Assembly: GCA_028713975.1 (NCBI GenBank)
Contig: JAQTNE010000010.1
Coordinates: 1 to 64,000 of the forward strand
From: Sulfuricella sp.
GTDB taxonomy: Bacteria > Pseudomonadota > Gammaproteobacteria > Burkholderiales > Sulfuricellaceae
DNA: 64,000 nucleotides
Reading direction: 5' to 3'
Shown here: piece by piece, positions 44,082 through 64,000 of the stretch
Layout: every line of letters begins with the position of its first letter
Numbering within the stretch: the first letter of the stretch is position 1
The notes under the pieces: generated by a model
The model's input: the letters and a program-made list of their open reading frames with translations, nothing else
What the model was told of the DNA's origin: nothing
Databases searched by the model: none
Program-made: the position numbers and the translations under genes

Positions 44082-44390
44082 TTACAACTTGATTTCTACA
44101 TCCACGCCTGCCGGTAAATCCAGCTTCATCAGGGCATCCACCGTTTTGTCAGTGGGGTCGATGATGTCCATCAGGCGCAGATGGGTACGAATCTCCAACT
44201 GGTCGCGCGAAGTCTTGTTGACGTGCGGCGAACGCAAGATATCGAAACGCTCAATCCGAGTGGGCAAAGGCACGGGGCCCTTGACTACAGCGCCAGTGCG
44301 TTTGGCAGTTTCCACGATCTCCAATGCGGATTGGTCGATCAGGCGGTAATCAAACGCCTTCAGGCGGATGCGAATTTTTTGGCTTTGCAT
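44082..44390 (-). CDS. rpsJ: 30S ribosomal protein S10
   Basis: [34 protein letters not shown]. Confidence 0.98.
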   Translation of the reverse strand: MQSQKIRIRLKAFDYRLIDQSALEIVETAKRTGAVVKGPVPLPTRIERFDILRSPHVNKTSRDQLEIRTHLRLMDIIDPTDKTVDALMKLDLPAGVDVEIKL

Positions 44391-44439
44391 ATTTTTTCCA
44401 AAGAGCGATGCGGCGAACCAAGGTTCGCAGCGTGTTTAA

Positions 44440-45630
<1,191 letters not shown>

Positions 45631-45657
45631 GATGACTTCCCTCTATCTAAAGAACGA

Positions 45658-47751
45658 TTATTTCTTGTTAATTACCGCTTCGGCGACGTTTTTCGGCGCT
45701 TCGGCATAATGTTTGAATTCCATGGTGTAAGTCGCACGGCCCTGAGTCAGGGAACGCAACGTGGTGGAATAACCGAACATCTCGGCCAAAGGCACTTCGG
45801 CCTTGATCGACTTGCCACCACCCGCCATGTCATCCATACCCTGGATCATGCCGCGACGGGAAGAAAGGTCGCCCATCACGTCGCCCATTTTCTCTTCCGG
45901 CATTTCAACTTCCACGGCCATCATCGGCTCCAGCAGCACCGGGCTGGCCTTGCGCATGCCTTCCTTGAACGCCATCGAAGCCGCCATTTTGAACGCGTTT
46001 TCGTTGGAGTCGACGTCATGGTAGGAACCGTCGAACAGGGTCACTTTTACATCCACTACCGGGAAACCGGCGAGTACACCGTTCGGCAGACTTTCACGCA
46101 AGCCTTTTTCCACTGCGGGAATGTACTCGCGCGGCACGGTACCGCCCTTAACAGCGTCGATGAACTCAAAGCCCTTACCAGCCTCGTTCGGACCCATCTT
46201 GATCCAGACGTGACCATATTGACCACGGCCACCGGACTGCTTGACGAACTTACCTTCGACTTCGACTTCTTTTCTGATTGCTTCGCGGTATGCCACTTGC
46301 GGCGCGCCAACGTTGGCCTCAACACCGAACTCGCGGCGCATCCGGTCGACCAGAATTTCCAGATGCAGCTCACCCATACCGGAAATAATGGTTTGGTTGG
46401 TTTCTTCGTCGGTGCGTACGCGGAACGACGGATCTTCCTGCGCCAGACGATTGAGTGCCAAGCCCATTTTCTCCTGGTCAACCTTGGTTTTCGGTTCCAC
46501 CGCGACGTGAATCACCGGCTCCGGGAATATCATGCGCTCAAGTATGATCGTCTTGTTCAGGTCGCACAGCGTGTCGCCAGTAGTCGCTTCCTTCAGGCCC
46601 ACGGCAGCGGCGATGTCACCGGCGAACACTTCCTTGAGTTCTTCGCGCTGGTTGGCATGCATCTGCAAGATGCGGCCAATACGCTCTTTCTTGCCCTTGA
46701 TCGGGTTGTAGATCGTGTCGCCAGTTTTCACCATGCCGGAATAGACGCGGAAGAAAATCAACTGGCCGACAAACGGGTCGGTCATGATCTTGAATGCCAG
46801 GCCAGCAAACGGCTCGTCGTCGCTCGCCTTGCGGCTGCCGGTCTCGCCGTTTTCCAGCTCGCCCTGCACCGGTTTAATATCCGTCGGCGCCGGCATGTAG
46901 TCGATCACAGCATCCAGCATTGCCTGCACACCCTTGTTCTTGAATGCGGAACCACACATCATCGGTACGATTTCGTTTGCAATGGTGCGCTTGCGCAGGC
47001 CAACCTTGATTTCCGCTTCCGACAAATCACCCTCTTCGAGGTACTTGTTCATCAACTCTTCGGAGGCTTCAGCCGCACTCTCCACCATCTTCTCGCGCCA
47101 TTCCTTGGCAGACGCAGCAAGATCGGACGGAATTTCACGCAGGTCGAATTTCATACCCTGGGAAGCCTCGTCCCAGTAAATCGCCTTCATGCGAACCAGG
47201 TCGATCACGCCTTCAAACTTGTCTTCAGCCCCGATTGGCACTTGCAACGGCACTGGGTTGGCCTTCAGGCGACTCTTCATCTGGTCGTAGACTTTGAAGA
47301 AGTTGGCGCCGGAACGATCCATCTTGTTGACGAAAGCCATGCGCGGCACGCCGTACTTGTTAGCCTGACGCCACACGGTTTCGGACTGGGGCTGAACGCC
47401 ACCTACCGCACAGTAAACCATACAGGCGCCATCCAGCACGCGCATGGAGCGCTCCACTTCAATCGTGAAATCGACGTGGCCAGGGGTATCGATGATATTG
47501 ATGCGATGCTCGGGATAGTTACCACCCATCCCCTTCCAGAAACAGGTCGTCGCTGCGGAGGTAATCGTGATTCCGCGCTCTTGCTCCTGCTCCATCCAGT
47601 CCATGGTGGCCGCGCCGTCATGGACTTCGCCGATCTTGTGCGAAACGCCAGTATAAAACAGGACGCGCTCGGTCGTAGTGGTTTTGCCCGCATCAATATG
47701 CGCGCTAATTCCGATGTTGCGATATCGTTCAATGGGTGTTTTACGTGCCAC
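45658..47751 (-). CDS. fusA: Elongation factor G
   Basis: [46 protein letters not shown]. Confidence 0.99.
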   Translation of the reverse strand: MARKTPIERYRNIGISAHIDAGKTTTTERVLFYTGVSHKIGEVHDGAATMDWMEQEQERGITITSAATTCFWKGMGGNYPEHRINIIDTPGHVDFTIEVERSMRVLDGACMVYCAVGGVQPQSETVWRQANKYGVPRMAFVNKMDRSGANFFKVYDQMKSRLKANPVPLQVPIGAEDKFEGVIDLVRMKAIYWDEASQGMKFDLREIPSDLAASAKEWREKMVESAAEASEELMNKYLEEGDLSEAEIKVGLRKRTIANEIVPMMCGSAFKNKGVQAMLDAVIDYMPAPTDIKPVQGELENGETGSRKASDDEPFAGLAFKIMTDPFVGQLIFFRVYSGMVKTGDTIYNPIKGKKERIGRILQMHANQREELKEVFAGDIAAAVGLKEATTGDTLCDLNKTIILERMIFPEPVIHVAVEPKTKVDQEKMGLALNRLAQEDPSFRVRTDEETNQTIISGMGELHLEILVDRMRREFGVEANVGAPQVAYREAIRKEVEVEGKFVKQSGGRGQYGHVWIKMGPNEAGKGFEFIDAVKGGTVPREYIPAVEKGLRESLPNGVLAGFPVVDVKVTLFDGSYHDVDSNENAFKMAASMAFKEGMRKASPVLLEPMMAVEVEMPEEKMGDVMGDLSSRRGMIQGMDDMAGGGKSIKAEVPLAEMFGYSTTLRSLTQGRATYTMEFKHYAEAPKNVAEAVINKK

Positions 47752-47786
47752 AGCGACAGCCTTTTATATTGTTCAGTATGAAAATG

Positions 47787-48260
<474 letters not shown>

Positions 48261-48301
48261 TTACCTCGGGTCTATCTCTAAGTTTGGGCTCTAAATTTAG
48301 C

Positions 48302-48679
48302 TTAAGCAGCCTTCGGGCGCTTGGTACCGTACTTGGAACGGCTCTGTTTGCGATCTTTCACGCCAGCAGTGTCCAGGCTACCGCGCACCGTGTGGTAACG
48401 CACACCAGGCAAATCCTTGACGCGACCGCCACGGATCAACACCACCGAGTGTTCCTGCAGGTTGTGGCCTTCACCACCGATGTAGCTGCTAACCTCGAAA
48501 CCATTGGTAAGGCGCACACGCGCCACTTTACGCAAAGCCGAGTTCGGCTTTTTCGGGGTTGTGGTATAGACACGAGTGCATACGCCGCGCTTTTGCGGGC
48601 CGCCTTCCAGTGCAGGCACCTTGCTTTTGACCGGCTTCGGCTCGCGCGGTTTACGCACTAACTGGTTAATCGTTGGCAT
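48302..48679 (-). CDS. rpsL: 30S ribosomal protein S12
   Basis: [60 protein letters not shown]. Confidence 0.99.
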   Translation of the reverse strand: MPTINQLVRKPREPKPVKSKVPALEGGPQKRGVCTRVYTTTPKKPNSALRKVARVRLTNGFEVSSYIGGEGHNLQEHSVVLIRGGRVKDLPGVRYHTVRGSLDTAGVKDRKQSRSKYGTKRPKAA

Positions 48680-48706
48680 TAATTATCCAATCCTAAAAAA
48701 ATAACG

Positions 48707-48729
48707 GGGACGGCAACCGTTGCCGTCCC
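48707..48729 (-). terminator. Terminator-like hairpin between rpoC and rpsL
   Basis: GGGACGGCAA-ccg-TTGCCGTCCC with minus-strand T-run. Confidence 0.65.
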
Positions 48730-48815
48730 AAAAATTATGCGCCCCGCTCATGGCAGGAAATTTAGCCATTGGCTAAAAAGAGGGAGGATTCTATTTTCTC
48801 CACAACCAAATGTCA

Positions 48816-48849
48816 AGCCCCCATGCGGTTATTTCGCCGCATGGGGGCT
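48816..48849 (-). terminator. Hairpin immediately downstream of rpoC
   Basis: AGCCCCCATGCGG-ttatttcg-CCGCATGGGGGCT, 13-bp perfect stem. Confidence 0.65.
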
Positions 48850-48854
48850 CTTCA

Positions 48855-53063
<4,209 letters not shown>

Positions 53064-53068
53064 GTTTC

Positions 53069-53140
53069 CTCCTAGGGACTAGGTGCTAGAGACTAACGAG
53101 GCCGGAGGGGCACAGCCCCGAGCCTCTAGTCTCTAGTCTC
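53069..53140. repeat. CTAG-rich inverted repeat in the rpoB-rpoC spacer
   Basis: CTAGAGACTAACGAGGC (from 53086) vs GCCTCTAGTCTCTAG (53122-53136), with inner GGGGCACAGCCCC. Confidence 0.7.
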
Positions 53141-53144
53141 TTGC

Positions 53145-57218
<4,074 letters not shown>

Positions 57219-57313
57219 AGTATCTCCATGAATGGTTCCGCATCAGAGGACGGAAGATAAAAGACTGTAAAAGTGGCGGTCTGCTATCTGCCGGCTTCTA
57301 AAAGCGGGAAAAG

Positions 57314-57335
57314 GCCGGCGGTTTCCCGCCAGCCT
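57314..57335 (-). terminator. Attenuator-like hairpin between rplL and rpoB
   Basis: Minus strand GGCTGGCGG-GAAA-CCGCCGGCC-TTTT. Confidence 0.65.
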
Positions 57336-57354
57336 GATCTCGGTGCAACAGGGC

Positions 57355-57732
57355 TTACTTGACTTCGCAGGTCGCGCCAGCTTCAATCAGCTGTTTGGCA
57401 ACTGCATCGGCATCAGCCTTGGACACGCCTTCCTTGACGGGCTTCGGCGCGCCGTCGACGAGGTCTTTGGCTTCTTTCAGGCCCAGACCGGTGATGGTAC
57501 GCACCACTTTGATGGTGTTTACTTTGTTGTCGCCAGCGCCGGTCAGAATAACGTCGAACTCGGTTTTCTCTTCAGCGGCAGCAGCGCCGCCAGCAGCCGG
57601 AGCGGCAACAGCAACAGCTGCAGCTGCAGCGGAAACGCCGAATTTTTCTTCCATGTCCTTGATCATTTCGGACAGTTCGAGAACGGTCATGCCGGCGATT
57701 GCGTCGAGAATTTCAGCTTTGGAAATAGCCAT
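57355..57732 (-). CDS. rplL: 50S ribosomal protein L7/L12
   Basis: [41 protein letters not shown]. Confidence 0.98.
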   Translation of the reverse strand: MAISKAEILDAIAGMTVLELSEMIKDMEEKFGVSAAAAAVAVAAPAAGGAAAAEEKTEFDVILTGAGDNKVNTIKVVRTITGLGLKEAKDLVDGAPKPVKEGVSKADADAVAKQLIEAGATCEVK

Positions 57733-57792
57733 GATTTAACAACTCCTGAATAAATTTAAGTTGAACTAGGTTTAAGATTTGATTGTGGATGC

Positions 57793-58317
57793 TCAGGCGG
57801 CCTGCTTTGCGTCGCGCACGGCAGCAAGTCCACGAACGAACTTGGTCGGCACTTCGTTAAGCGTACGCACGAACGTTGCGATCGGTGCCTGCATTGTGCC
57901 CATAAGCTTGGACAGCAATTCGTCGCGGCTCGGCATAGTGGCCAGGTTTGCGACATCCTTGGGGGACATCACAAAATTCGCCATGGCGCCGGCTTTGATC
58001 ACGAATTTGTCATTGCTCTTGGCAAATTCGTGCAGCACTTTTGCCGCTGCAACTGGATCGCTGGAAATACCGTATGCCAGCGGACCGACCATCTGGTCAG
58101 CCAAGCCCGCGAACGGCGTTTCCGCAACGGCACGGCGCACCAGCGTGTTTTTCAACACACGCAGGTAAATGCCAGCTTCACGTGCCTTGGCACGCAGCTT
58201 GGTCATGTCACCCACTTCCATGCCGCGATACTCAGCCATTACGATGGTCTGAGCATTTGCCAGTTGCGCGTTAACCTCTGCCACAACCGCTTTTTTCTCT
58301 TCAAGATTCAGACTCAA
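57793..58317 (-). CDS. rplJ: 50S ribosomal protein L10
   Basis: [35 protein letters not shown]; probable TTG start. Confidence 0.95.
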   Translation of the reverse strand: MSLNLEEKKAVVAEVNAQLANAQTIVMAEYRGMEVGDMTKLRAKAREAGIYLRVLKNTLVRRAVAETPFAGLADQMVGPLAYGISSDPVAAAKVLHEFAKSNDKFVIKAGAMANFVMSPKDVANLATMPSRDELLSKLMGTMQAPIATFVRTLNEVPTKFVRGLAAVRDAKQAA

Positions 58318-58621
58318 GGTCTTCCCTCCTTCCGTTAAAATCAGTTCCGGAACCGGGGCGGTTTCCCGTCCCAATTTCAGAACTTACCCACGGCGACCTT
58401 CATTCAGGAGAAATTGAAGCCGGCAAATTGATTGGATCAATTACCGGCAACCAGTTCAAAACCTGTCTGGGCGCGCCATCTGCGTTGGGCGTGAGATACG
58501 TGAGGCAAAACAACGCACCGTCACTCACTCGCCGATTAAGTCTGTCGCGCAGCGTTCGCACAACAAGCCCCAACGGTCTTTGACGGCCTGCCGGAATTTC
58601 TCCCGGCAGACCCAAAGTTCT
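58318..58621 (-). promoter_or_regulatory. Candidate L10 autoregulatory leader (rplA-rplJ spacer)
   Basis: About 300-nt untranslated gap in the position of known L10 leaders; structure not folded here. Confidence 0.45.
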
Positions 58622-59317
58622 TTATGCCGCCAGAGTAGTCTGATCCACTCTGACGCCCACCCCCATAGTGCTGGAGATGGCCATTTTTTTCAGGTATATG
58701 CCTTTTGACGCAGCCGGCTTAGCCTTGTTCAGCGCATCCACCAGAGCCAACAGGTTTTCCTTGAGGGCATCTTCGCCAAAGGAAGCGCGACCGATAGTGC
58801 ACTGCACGATGCCACCCTTGTCGGTACGGTACTGCACCTGGCCGGCCTTGGCGTTCTTCACGGCTTCAGCCACATTGGGGCTGACGGTACCGACCTTCGG
58901 GTTCGGCATCAGGCCGCGCGGGCCAAGAATTTGACCCAGTTGACCGACGATGCGCATGGCATCGGGAGTGGCGATAACGATGTCGAAGTCCATCTTTCCG
59001 GCTTTGATCTCGGCGGCCAGATCTTCGAAACCGACGATGTCGGCACCGGCGTCCTTGGCCTTGGTCGCGTTGTCGCCCTGGGCAAACACGGCGATACGCA
59101 CGGTCTTGCCGGTGCCACGCGGCAGCACGACGGAGCCGCGCACCAGTTGGTCGGATTTACGTGCATCGACACCGAGATTCACGGCAACATCGATGGATTC
59201 GTCGAATTTGGCGGTAGCAGTCTGCTTGACCAGCGTCAGTGCTTCAGCCAGCGGGTAGGACTTGTTGCGGTCAACTTTGGCCTTGATGGCCTTGGTGCGC
59301 TTGGAAATATGAGCCAT
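58622..59317 (-). CDS. rplA: 50S ribosomal protein L1
   Basis: [44 protein letters not shown]. Confidence 0.98.
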   Translation of the reverse strand: MAHISKRTKAIKAKVDRNKSYPLAEALTLVKQTATAKFDESIDVAVNLGVDARKSDQLVRGSVVLPRGTGKTVRIAVFAQGDNATKAKDAGADIVGFEDLAAEIKAGKMDFDIVIATPDAMRIVGQLGQILGPRGLMPNPKVGTVSPNVAEAVKNAKAGQVQYRTDKGGIVQCTIGRASFGEDALKENLLALVDALNKAKPAASKGIYLKKMAISSTMGVGVRVDQTTLAA

Positions 59318-59318
59318 G

Positions 59319-59750
59319 TTATACGCCCTCCACTTCAATACCCATGCTGCGGGCGCTGCCGGCGATGGTGCGCACTGCTGCATCCATGTCGGCTGCAGTC
59401 AGATCCGGCATTTTCGCCTTGGCGATATCTTCAGCCTGGGCGCGCGTCAGTTTGCCCACCTTGTCGGTATGCGGACGCGGGCTGCCTTTTTGCACACCGG
59501 ATGCTTTTTTGATCAGCACAGTGGCGGGCGGCGTCTTCATGATGAAGGTGAAGCTCTTGTCCGCGAAAGCGGTGATCACCACCGGAATCGGCAGGCCGAC
59601 TTCCAGACCTTGGGTCTGGGCGTTGAACGCCTTGCAGAATTCCATGATATTCAGGCCGCGCTGACCCAAAGCCGGGCCGATAGGCGGGCTGGGGTTGGCT
59701 TTGCCCGCAGGCACCTGCAACTTGATATAACCTATGATTTTCTTTGCCAC
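59319..59750 (-). CDS. rplK: 50S ribosomal protein L11
   Basis: [45 protein letters not shown] start at 59750. Confidence 0.97.
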   Translation of the reverse strand: MAKKIIGYIKLQVPAGKANPSPPIGPALGQRGLNIMEFCKAFNAQTQGLEVGLPIPVVITAFADKSFTFIMKTPPATVLIKKASGVQKGSPRPHTDKVGKLTRAQAEDIAKAKMPDLTAADMDAAVRTIAGSARSMGIEVEGV

Positions 59751-59836
59751 TTTTACAGCTCCTCTAAAACGGGTGCAAACGCTCTGCACAACCTGCCGTG
59801 CCAAGCTCCCCAGTTAAAAAATCTATGCTCTACCAA

Positions 59837-60370
59837 TCAGGCCTTTTCGACCTGGCTGAACTCCAGTTCCACAGGCGTGGAACGTCCGAAGATCAACACC
59901 GATACACGCAACTTGCTCTTGTCGTAGTTGACATCTTCCACATTGCCATGGAAATCGGTGAACGGGCCTTCCTTGACCCGCACCGCTTCGCCCACCTCGA
60001 ACAACACCTTGGGCCGTGGTTTCTCCACGCCATCCTGAATCTGCTGCATTAGCGCGGCAACTTCCTTCTCGGTGATTGGCGTGGGTTTCTGCGCAGAGCC
60101 GCCGACAAAGCCGGTAACCTTGGACGTGTTTTTTACCAGGTGCCAGGTTTCGTCATCCATCTCCATCTGCACCAGCACATAGCCGGGGAAGAATTTGCGC
60201 TCGCTGATGCTCTTCTGGCCGCTTTTCATTTCAACCACTTCTTCGACCGGCACCAGTATCTCGCCAAACTTGTCCTGCATACCAGCGCGCTCGATGCGCT
60301 CCTGCAGAGCCCGTTGCACGCTCTTCTCGAAACCGGAATAAGCGTGCACCACGTACCATCGCATTGCCAT
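59837..60370 (-). CDS. nusG: Transcription termination/antitermination factor NusG
   Basis: [26 protein letters not shown]...[11 protein letters not shown]. Confidence 0.98.
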   Translation of the reverse strand: MAMRWYVVHAYSGFEKSVQRALQERIERAGMQDKFGEILVPVEEVVEMKSGQKSISERKFFPGYVLVQMEMDDETWHLVKNTSKVTGFVGGSAQKPTPITEKEVAALMQQIQDGVEKPRPKVLFEVGEAVRVKEGPFTDFHGNVEDVNYDKSKLRVSVLIFGRSTPVELEFSQVEKA

Positions 60371-60717
60371 TAGTCCCCCTGGCCCATCAACAATTTGACC
60401 GCCCACATCAGGCCGGCATCCACAATCCACAGGAAAATCGCAATCACCACCACCAGTAAAAATACCACACCGGTAGTCTGAAGAGTTTCCTTGCGGGTTG
60501 GCCATACGACTTTCTTGGTTTCTGCCCATGAATCCTTGCCGAAGGCAAAGAACTGCCTGCCGGGTGCGGTGAACCAAGCCACGGAAGTTGCCATAATCAC
60601 GCCAGCCAGCACTGTCAGCACGCGCAACACCAAAGCGTGCTCGGCTAGCATATAAAAGCCGACTATCCCTGCCACAAGCAGCAAAACGGCAAACCCCAAC
60701 TTGATTTTATCTGTCAT
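60370..60717 (-). CDS. secE: Preprotein translocase SecE
   Basis: [38 protein letters not shown]. Confidence 0.96.
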   Translation of the reverse strand: MTDKIKLGFAVLLLVAGIVGFYMLAEHALVLRVLTVLAGVIMATSVAWFTAPGRQFFAFGKDSWAETKKVVWPTRKETLQTTGVVFLLVVVIAIFLWIVDAGLMWAVKLLMGQGD

Positions 60718-60840
60718 AAATATCTTTTCTTGTGCCCTCTGGGTGTCGGAAACGCAAACAGCGACCGGCATATAGCGCCGGTCGCCCGATCAATTCATAC
60801 TACCAACCCATTCGTTCGCTTTTCCGTACCGCATTACATC

Positions 60841-60916
60841 TGGCAGGCCAGGAGGGCCTCGAACCCCCAACCCTCGGTTTTGGAGACCGATACTCTGCCA
60901 ATTGAGCTACTGGCCT
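60841..60916 (-). tRNA. tRNA-Trp (CCA)
   Basis: 76-nt cloverleaf: AGGCCAGTAGCTCAATTGGCAGAGTATCGGTCTCCAAAACCG...CCTGGCCTGCCA. Confidence 0.97.
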
Positions 60917-60919
60917 ATT

Positions 60920-60995
60920 CTTTCTAGGAGCTAGAGACTTAGAGGCTAGGGGCTAGAAAATTTCCTAGCCTCTAGCCCCTAGCCTCTAGTCTCTA
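60920..60995. repeat. CTAG-dense inverted repeat between tuf copy 2 and tRNA-Trp
   Basis: Arms 60931-60956 and 60972-60995; eight CTAG tetranucleotides in about 75 bp. Confidence 0.8.
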
Positions 60996-61002
60996 TAATT
61001 TG

Positions 61003-62193
<1,191 letters not shown>

Positions 62194-62234
62194 GATGACT
62201 TCCTTTTTAGCACTCTATCCAAAATCGTAAATTA

Positions 62235-62309
62235 TGGAGCCCATGATCGGAATTGAACCGATGACCTCACCCTTACCAAGGGTGTGCTCTACCCCTGAGC
62301 TACATGGGC
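62235..62309 (-). tRNA. tRNA-Thr (GGT)
   Basis: GCCCATGTAGCTCAGGGGTAGAGCACACCCTTGGTAAGGGTGAGG...CATGGGCTCCA. Confidence 0.97.
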
Positions 62310-62336
62310 ATTAAACCTGTGCCACCAACACTACAA

Positions 62337-62410
62337 TGGAGCGGGTGAAGGGAATCGAACCCTCGTCGTAAGTTTGGAAAACTTCTGCTCTACCATTGAG
62401 CTACACCCGC
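62337..62410 (-). tRNA. tRNA-Gly (TCC)
   Basis: GCGGGTGTAGCTCAATGGTAGAGCAGAAGTTTTCCAAACTT...CACCCGCTCCA. Confidence 0.97.
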
Positions 62411-62488
62411 AATCCGGGAACAAAAGCTAGAGACAGGACGATCCCATCTAAAATTAACCCAAAAACCCAAAAAACAAAATCAAAAATC

Positions 62489-62573
<85 letters not shown>

Positions 62574-62669
62574 GAACGTAACCGCTAATTATGCTGTCGT
62601 CTCGACGTTTTGTCAAACACATTTACCGTAAACAGGCGGTTACCCCTGTCACAGCGCCCCGAATACCGC

Positions 62670-62745
62670 TGGTGCCGGCACCAAGAATCGAACTCGGGAC
62701 CTCCTGATTACAAGTCAGGCGCACTACCAACTGTGCTATACCGGC
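62670..62745 (-). tRNA. tRNA-Thr (TGT)
   Basis: GCCGGTATAGCACAGTTGGTAGTGCGCCTGACTTGTAATCAGG...GTGCCGGCACCA. Confidence 0.97.
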
Positions 62746-62946
62746 GTTACACAAGGGCGGCATTATAGGGTGTTAGCGCGCACACGGCAAATACGATTTG
62801 TGTTTTGCACATCAGGGGCGGAGGAGAGTCGGAGCGAGTCTAGCAGATTGGCCGTGTTCTGAGAAGGAGCTTTAATCAGTGGCGTCAACAGCAAACGCCT
62901 TGTCCGCAGCCATCCAAAACCCGCAAAATTTACAACTGGCAAAGGG

Positions 62947-63381
62947 CTATTTAACGACTTTCAACTGCGGCTTGCCGCGCGGAGCCGGCGGTTCGCCATC
63001 CGGGGGCAACGCTGCTTCGGCGGCACTGAACGCCGCCGCCCCCCCCTCGTCATGAACGATTTCTTCGTCTGCGTCTTCGGCAAAGGAAAGCCCTTGGGCA
63101 TTTTCGCGAGCGTAGATACTGATTACAGAACCAACAGGCACCTCTATGTCGCGCGACACGCCGCCAAACCGGGCAGAAAACTGAATGAAGTCATTGCTCA
63201 TGATCAGGTTGCGCGTGGATGACGGGCTGATGTTCAGAACAATCTGCCCGTCCTTCACGAACTCCATTGGCACACGCGTATGTTTGCCCACTTTGACAGT
63301 GAGGTAGGGGGTCAAGCCGCTGTCCGTGCACCACCCATAAATAGCGCGAATGAAATAAGGCTTGGTGGACAGTTCGCTCAC
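62947..63381 (-). CDS. sspB: ClpXP protease specificity-enhancing factor SspB
   Basis: SELSTKPYFIRAIYGWCTDSGLTPYLTVKVGKHTRVPMEFVKDGQIVLNISPSSTRNL; GTG start at 63381. Confidence 0.93.
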   Translation of the reverse strand: MSELSTKPYFIRAIYGWCTDSGLTPYLTVKVGKHTRVPMEFVKDGQIVLNISPSSTRNLIMSNDFIQFSARFGGVSRDIEVPVGSVISIYARENAQGLSFAEDADEEIVHDEGGAAAFSAAEAALPPDGEPPAPRGKPQLKVVK

Positions 63382-63977
63382 TTGCGCATGGCTTTTTCGG
63401 ACGGAGTCAGCGCCTCGATGAAAGCCGGGCGGCTGAACAGGCGCTCGCCATACTTCAGCAAGGCCGCAGCCTGCTTCGGCATCACAATCCCGTAATAATC
63501 CAGGCGCCATAGCATCGGCGCTATTGCCACGTCGAGCATGGAAAACTCCTCGCCCAGCATGAATTTTTGCTTGGCAAACAACGGCGCCAACTGCGTCAGG
63601 CTGTCACGCACCGTAGCGCGCGCTTTTTCCGCTGCTTTCTGGCTGCCATGCTCAAGGGCGTCAACATGGCTGAACAACTCCTGTTCGAAGCGGTACAGAA
63701 ACAGCCTCGCCCTGCCGCGCATCACCGGATCGGCCGGCATCAACTGCGGATGCGGAAAACGCTCATCGATGTACTCATTGATGATGTTTGCCTCATGCAG
63801 GATCAAATCGCGCTCCACCAGGACGGGAACCTGATTGTAGGGGTTCATCACCGCCAGGTCTTCAGGCTTGTTATGGAGATCCACATCAATAATCTGGAAA
63901 TCCATCCCTTTTTCATACAGCACAATCCGACAACGCTGACTGAATGGGCATGTTGTGCCGGAGTAAAGTGTCATCAT
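63378..63977 (-). CDS. sspA: Stringent starvation protein A (GST fold)
   Basis: MMTLYSGTTCPFSQRCRIVLYEKGMDFQIIDVDLHNKPEDLAVMNPYNQVPVLVERDL. Confidence 0.94.
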   Translation of the reverse strand: MMTLYSGTTCPFSQRCRIVLYEKGMDFQIIDVDLHNKPEDLAVMNPYNQVPVLVERDLILHEANIINEYIDERFPHPQLMPADPVMRGRARLFLYRFEQELFSHVDALEHGSQKAAEKARATVRDSLTQLAPLFAKQKFMLGEEFSMLDVAIAPMLWRLDYYGIVMPKQAAALLKYGERLFSRPAFIEALTPSEKAMRK

Positions 63978-64000
63978 AAGTTTTCTGCCGCCGCCAAAAA

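Noticed and set aside
57590-57640. GCA/GCC repeat-like tract
   Set aside because: Ala-rich hinge codons of rplL, not an independent repeat.

Overview
The window is a Betaproteobacteria-like chromosomal segment (my inference from gene content and order; no search was run). Almost all long genes are on the minus strand. About 30.4-62.2 kb is a conserved translation/transcription super-cluster: rplQ-rpoA-rpsD-rpsK-rpsM-rpmJ-infA-secY-spc/S10 ribosomal proteins-tuf-fusA-rpsG-rpsL-rpoC-rpoB-rplL-rplJ-rplA-rplK-nusG-secE-tRNA(Trp)-tuf-4 tRNAs, followed by sspB/sspA. The left 20 kb holds housekeeping genes (glyQS, gmhB, plsC, lnt, ssb, uvrA and others) separated by palindromic or MITE-like intergenic repeats. 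The accessory island lies between uvrA and rplQ (about 21.0-30.3 kb). It contains: (1) a HigBA-like toxin-antitoxin pair whose operator palindrome ends at the toxin start codon, suggesting a leaderless mRNA; (2) a 596-aa zinc-ribbon/DDE-transposase-like gene with a terminator-like hairpin at its 5' end, arranged so that only read-through RNA should fold it; (3) a restriction-modification-like module (PD-(D/E)XK-like nuclease, 1061-codon N6-MTase ORF, divergent XRE controller) with two overlapping consensus promoters and twin palindromic operators; (4) a frameshifted gene remnant; (5) an exported proline/alanine-rich protein. Nothing here can be proven novel without database searches. The best candidates are the 596-aa gene with its hairpin, the R-M controller region, the HigBA operator, and several palindromic dispersed repeats.
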